This document shows, piece by piece, positions 6,093 to 8,417 of a stretch of 8,417 nucleotides of DNA. The position numbers were made by a program, and so were the translations under genes. The first letter of the stretch is position 1. Each line of letters opens with the position of its first letter. This stretch comes from DATEMK01 sp035275625 (GTDB lineage Bacteria > Bacteroidota > Bacteroidia > AKYH767-A > OLB10): assembly GCA_035275625.1 (NCBI GenBank), contig DATEMK010000567.1, positions 1 to 8,417 on the forward strand. Reading direction: 5' to 3'. The notes under the pieces were generated by a model, which did not search any database, was not told where the DNA came from, and saw nothing but the letters and a program-made list of their open reading frames with translations.

Positions 6093-6380
6093 CTACTCAA
6101 AAAGTATTTTATTTACGCTGGCTATAAACTCCGGTTCAATTTTATTAGATTCCACCTTTGACCCGTCACTGATATTATTATGAAAGAAGATAAACTCTGC
6201 ATTTAATAAAGTGATAGCTTTTATTAAGTCAGTGGTATTTGTTTTTGATGTTGTCTCAATAAAAAAGGTGTTTTCTTTTATTGCAGATATAACGCCATTA
6301 GCGTTACAGGCAGTCTTGACCTGGTCAACCTGTGCAGGTGTGCAGTTATAGACAGTCAGTATGTTTCCGTATTTGGCCAT
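6093..6380 (-). CDS. Small protein of unknown function, possible ferredoxin-like fold
   Basis: 95 residues from the ATG at 6380 (MAKYGNILTVYN), chosen because the leader before it is A-rich and the fold begins there. An upstream in-frame ATG at 6464 would add 28 Lys/Thr-rich residues; its context (CTGACCCGGCATG) resembles the start of the next gene, so it cannot be excluded. Predicted order is strand (YGNILTVYNC), helix (TPAQVDQVKTACNANG), strand (NTFFIETTS), helix (TTDLIKAITLLN), strand (EFIFFHNN), then a charged tail. This recalls ferredoxin-like folds such as Cas2/SinR-type small proteins, but I see no catalytic Asp pattern and there is no CRISPR here. No signal peptide. It lies 21 bases before the OMPLA-like gene and about 247 bases after the membrane-protein gene. 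It may be a regulator or accessory protein of the block. Confidence 0.6.
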   Translation of the reverse strand: MAKYGNILTVYNCTPAQVDQVKTACNANGVISAIKENTFFIETTSKTNTTDLIKAITLLNAEFIFFHNNISDGSKVESNKIEPEFIASVNKILFE

Positions 6381-6532
6381 AGGAGTTTGGTTTTTTAGTT
6401 TTTGTGAAGTTTTTGTTCGCGGGAGCGGTTGAATACTTTTTTTATTTTTTAAAGTTTCAGGCATGCCGGGTCAGTGCTCTGAAAGTACAGTGAAATTAAA
6501 CCTGCCGGTAAATCTAAATATTTTGTTTTCCC

Positions 6533-6549
6533 GCACAGTGAGTCTGTGC
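6533..6549. terminator. Stem-loop followed by T-rich tract (plus-strand reading)
   Basis: GCACAG (6533-6538) pairs perfectly with CTGTGC (6544-6549) around the 5-base loop TGAGT. On the plus strand the T-rich repeat AATTAATTTTTTATTTT follows directly, the layout of an intrinsic terminator. On the minus strand, where the genes are, it lies about 80 bases after the membrane-protein stop and is followed by GGGAAAACAAAA, so termination there is less obvious. Confidence 0.4.
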
Positions 6550-6566
6550 AATTAATTTTTTATTTT
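6548..6566. repeat. AT-rich direct repeat, copy 2
   Basis: This is the exact 19-base match to 3043-3061, placed in the gap before the small-protein gene and overlapping the right arm of the stem-loop at 6533-6549. On the minus strand it is an A-rich tract followed by TTGC, about 85 bases before the ATG at 6464. A promoter or leader role is possible but no -7 box with correct spacing was found. Confidence 0.4.
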
Positions 6567-6627
6567 CCTGAAGCCGTTATTAATTTTTTGGCAACCGGTA
6601 CAGGAGGCATTTTAATATACCCTGGTA

Positions 6628-7692
6628 TTATTTTTTCTTTTCCTTTTCTTTATCGGGTGGTTTCAGTGAACTGCGAAGATTTGCTACTTTGCCAAGTACA
6701 TCATACCAGAACGGAGCTCCAAGCATTACTGCAAAAATGGTAAGCAACAAACCGGGCAGCTTATAAAGAATAAAGAGAGGTACTGCAATTTTTAAACTTT
6801 TGTAATTCTGTTTAAACGCATTAAATTCTGCACAAGTCCATCCTATAGGAATGTAGGACCCAAGAACCGTATATATTTCCCGCATTTTTTCCGCCTCCTT
6901 TTTTACATTGTTTATGACTGTGTCAGCCGTCACTCCATTAACATCAGCATAATCATCTTCATCGGTATTCATTGTATCTGTTTCTCCTGCAACAATTGCT
7001 TCCACATCTTTTTTATATTCTCCTTTGTTAACTTCATCGTAAGCTGCCTGGGCCAATCTTGCTGAAGCTTCTTTATTGGAGTACAAGTACTTTGAAATAG
7101 AAATAGTATCTGCATTAATGGCTAAGGTTACCGCAGAGGCTATAATAAAAGTGCCTAACATGGACTTTCGTTTATACTTTCCGGTGAGGCGCTCCATCAT
7201 ATTGTCATACCAGTTTTCGACATAACCAATAAAGGCATGCAAGCGCTCATTCTCTGTTTTAATTTGATCTTGCGTGGTTACGGTTATGGTTTTTGCTTTT
7301 GTAACAAACCCGAGCAGTGCATTCCTGATATCTTTTGGTATAATGTCCGCTGATTTAAGCGCATCTTCTATTTCACTCAATTTCTCGGGTATCCTGGTGA
7401 TTTCTTCTAATTTCTCTTTTTTGTTTATTAACTGAAGGAGGGCGACAGCAAAGTCAGATGCCTTTATGTAAGAGCTGGCGTTTCCCTTTTTAGAAGCTCC
7501 GTCAACTACACTGTTGTTCAGAAAGTGGGAAGCACCGGATTTAAAAGTCTCTGTGAGCCATTTTTCGAGCATTTTTGCACGGAGGCGCATCATTCCTGAA
7601 ACAGCTTCAAATACCGAGTTGCAGATAATGCTAAGCAGGAAATAAATAAATATAAGACCTGCTATCAGGTCCAGAATTTCTAAATGTGTCAT
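6628..7692 (-). CDS. Multi-pass inner-membrane protein of a conserved family of unknown function
   Basis: 354 residues. An N-terminal hydrophobic segment (about 8-28, AGLIFIYFLLSIICNSVFEA) is followed by a soluble, partly coiled-coil region (about 35-157), then the block ENWYDNMMERLTGKYKRKS (159-177), a second membrane segment (about 178-195) ending ALAINADT-like AINADT, an acidic low-complexity stretch (236-258), and a third hydrophobic segment (about 303-326) leading to LGAPFWYDVLGKVANLR (324-340) and a Lys/Glu tail. The pair of motifs WYDnxMxRxxGxYKR...NADT and GAPFWxDxLxKxxNLR is one I recognise from widespread bacterial membrane proteins with no assigned function. It starts 29 bases after the nuclease stop, so the two are likely co-transcribed. 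The start is fixed by the membrane segment right after the ATG. It may anchor or shield against the neighbouring hydrolases, but nothing in the sequence proves this. Confidence 0.75.
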   Translation of the reverse strand: MTHLEILDLIAGLIFIYFLLSIICNSVFEAVSGMMRLRAKMLEKWLTETFKSGASHFLNNSVVDGASKKGNASSYIKASDFAVALLQLINKKEKLEEITRIPEKLSEIEDALKSADIIPKDIRNALLGFVTKAKTITVTTQDQIKTENERLHAFIGYVENWYDNMMERLTGKYKRKSMLGTFIIASAVTLAINADTISISKYLYSNKEASARLAQAAYDEVNKGEYKKDVEAIVAGETDTMNTDEDDYADVNGVTADTVINNVKKEAEKMREIYTVLGSYIPIGWTCAEFNAFKQNYKSLKIAVPLFILYKLPGLLLTIFAVMLGAPFWYDVLGKVANLRSSLKPPDKEKEKKK

Positions 7693-7721
7693 TTCTTTTT
7701 GTATTTAAATTTTGAATTTGC

Positions 7722-8399
7722 TTATTTATATTGATTGATGGTGGATGAAACGCTTACCTTGTCGGCTTTAAACTTCATCTTACTTTTCTTTTCTATTTCG
7801 GTAAGCTCAACCTTGTAGGTTGCAAAATCTTTTTGTTTAGCCGTATCATTAGGGAATATATAGCATTCATATTCTTTTGTATCGGGGAAGTAAATCACTT
7901 TCCAGCAATATTCAGGAACGGATATTTTGTTGGTTTTTCCTATGGTTTTCACTTCCCCCAGGCTGCCTATGAAAACTTTAATTACCTGACGGTCTTCCGC
8001 ATATCCACGCTCGGCTACTTCAAGCTTATACCATGCACCGGCATTGAGCTTATGGGTTTGAGGGAACATGTTGGAGAAGTAAAAACATTCTTTCATAGCG
8101 TCCTCAAAGCAATCATTGTTTTTTGAGCTCATGTTATGCCCGCGGTCGTAACCACTGCCCGTATAATCTTTGTCAAGGTTGGTAGCAACGGGCAATAGCG
8201 GGTCTTTTGCAAATCTGCCTCTCTCGAGGTGTTCATCGCATTTAAGCATATCATCTGTAAGATAATATTCTACTAAAGCCGGTATATGCGCATCTTCGAC
8301 AAATATGCTGGTAAAGTATTCGTGTTTCAGCACTACCGTATCTTGTCCATAAGATATGGAAAAGAAAAAAATTAAAGGAATCAGTAATAATTTTCTCAT
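7722..8399 (-). CDS. Secreted DNA/RNA non-specific endonuclease (NUC family, DRGH motif)
   Basis: 225 residues, close to the usual size for this family. MRKLLLIPLIFFFSISYGQ is a signal peptide with likely cleavage near Gly18/Gln19, so the enzyme acts in the periplasm or outside. The beta-beta-alpha metal active site is complete: GYDRGHNMSS (83-92) carries the general base His88, and NMFPQTHKLNAGAWYKLE (110-127) supplies Asn110, the Mg-ligand Asn119 and Glu127, corresponding to His89, Asn110, Asn119 and Glu127 of Serratia marcescens nuclease. The family cleaves DNA and RNA without sequence preference. The ATG at 8399 is chosen because the signal peptide starts there; the leader is AATAAAAAAAATAAT, typical of the phylum. 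It is the first gene of the block in view; its promoter may lie beyond the right edge. No immunity protein is recognisable next to it. Confidence 0.92.
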   Translation of the reverse strand: MRKLLLIPLIFFFSISYGQDTVVLKHEYFTSIFVEDAHIPALVEYYLTDDMLKCDEHLERGRFAKDPLLPVATNLDKDYTGSGYDRGHNMSSKNNDCFEDAMKECFYFSNMFPQTHKLNAGAWYKLEVAERGYAEDRQVIKVFIGSLGEVKTIGKTNKISVPEYCWKVIYFPDTKEYECYIFPNDTAKQKDFATYKVELTEIEKKSKMKFKADKVSVSSTINQYK

Positions 8400-8417
8400 A
8401 ATATTATTTTTTTTATT

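Noticed and set aside
5241..6183. Short plus-strand frames of 64 and 62 residues
   Set aside because: Antisense to the OMPLA-like and small-protein genes, with no independent support.
6546..8126. Plus-strand frames of 65 and 97 residues
   Set aside because: Antisense to the membrane-protein and nuclease genes; no domain.

Overview
The window looks like a Bacteroidota chromosome or large contig. The DNA is AT-rich, translation starts lack Shine-Dalgarno sequences and instead follow A/T-rich leaders, two signal peptides end in a Gln or Gly-Gln type junction typical of the phylum, and an outer-membrane beta-barrel enzyme indicates a Gram-negative envelope. All seven supported genes lie on the minus strand, so the gene order in transcription runs from the right edge to the left edge.

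Right block (about 3468-8399, moderate GC): five co-directional genes. In transcription order they are a secreted DNA/RNA non-specific (beta-beta-alpha metal) nuclease, a multi-pass membrane protein of a conserved but functionally unassigned family, a small protein with a possible ferredoxin-like fold, an outer-membrane phospholipase A-like barrel, and an alpha/beta-hydrolase (lipase-like) with an unassigned C-terminal domain. Three are hydrolases: one predicted to be exported to the periplasm or beyond, one in the outer membrane, one without an export signal. The gaps are 29, about 247, 21 and 150 bases. The two longer gaps contain stem-loops and related AT-rich sequence words. The function of the set as a unit is not known to me.

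Middle (2252-3467): about 1.2 kb without a convincing intact gene. It holds a palindromic element that may be a dispersed repeat, one copy of an AT-rich repeat also found in the right block, several inverted repeats and a possible 29-codon remnant of a decayed gene.

Left block (1-2251, very AT-rich): a two-gene cassette, a SIR2-like protein with a C-terminal effector-associated domain (EAD11-like) followed 17 bases later by an nSTAND1-type STAND NTPase that runs off the left edge. This arrangement matches the logic of NTPase-regulated biological conflict (antiphage) systems: the STAND protein would sense and oligomerise, the SIR2 protein would act as effector through the EAD adaptor. The SIR2 domain has non-canonical residues at the expected catalytic positions, which makes the effector activity an open question. 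The composition contrast suggests this cassette was acquired separately from the right block.
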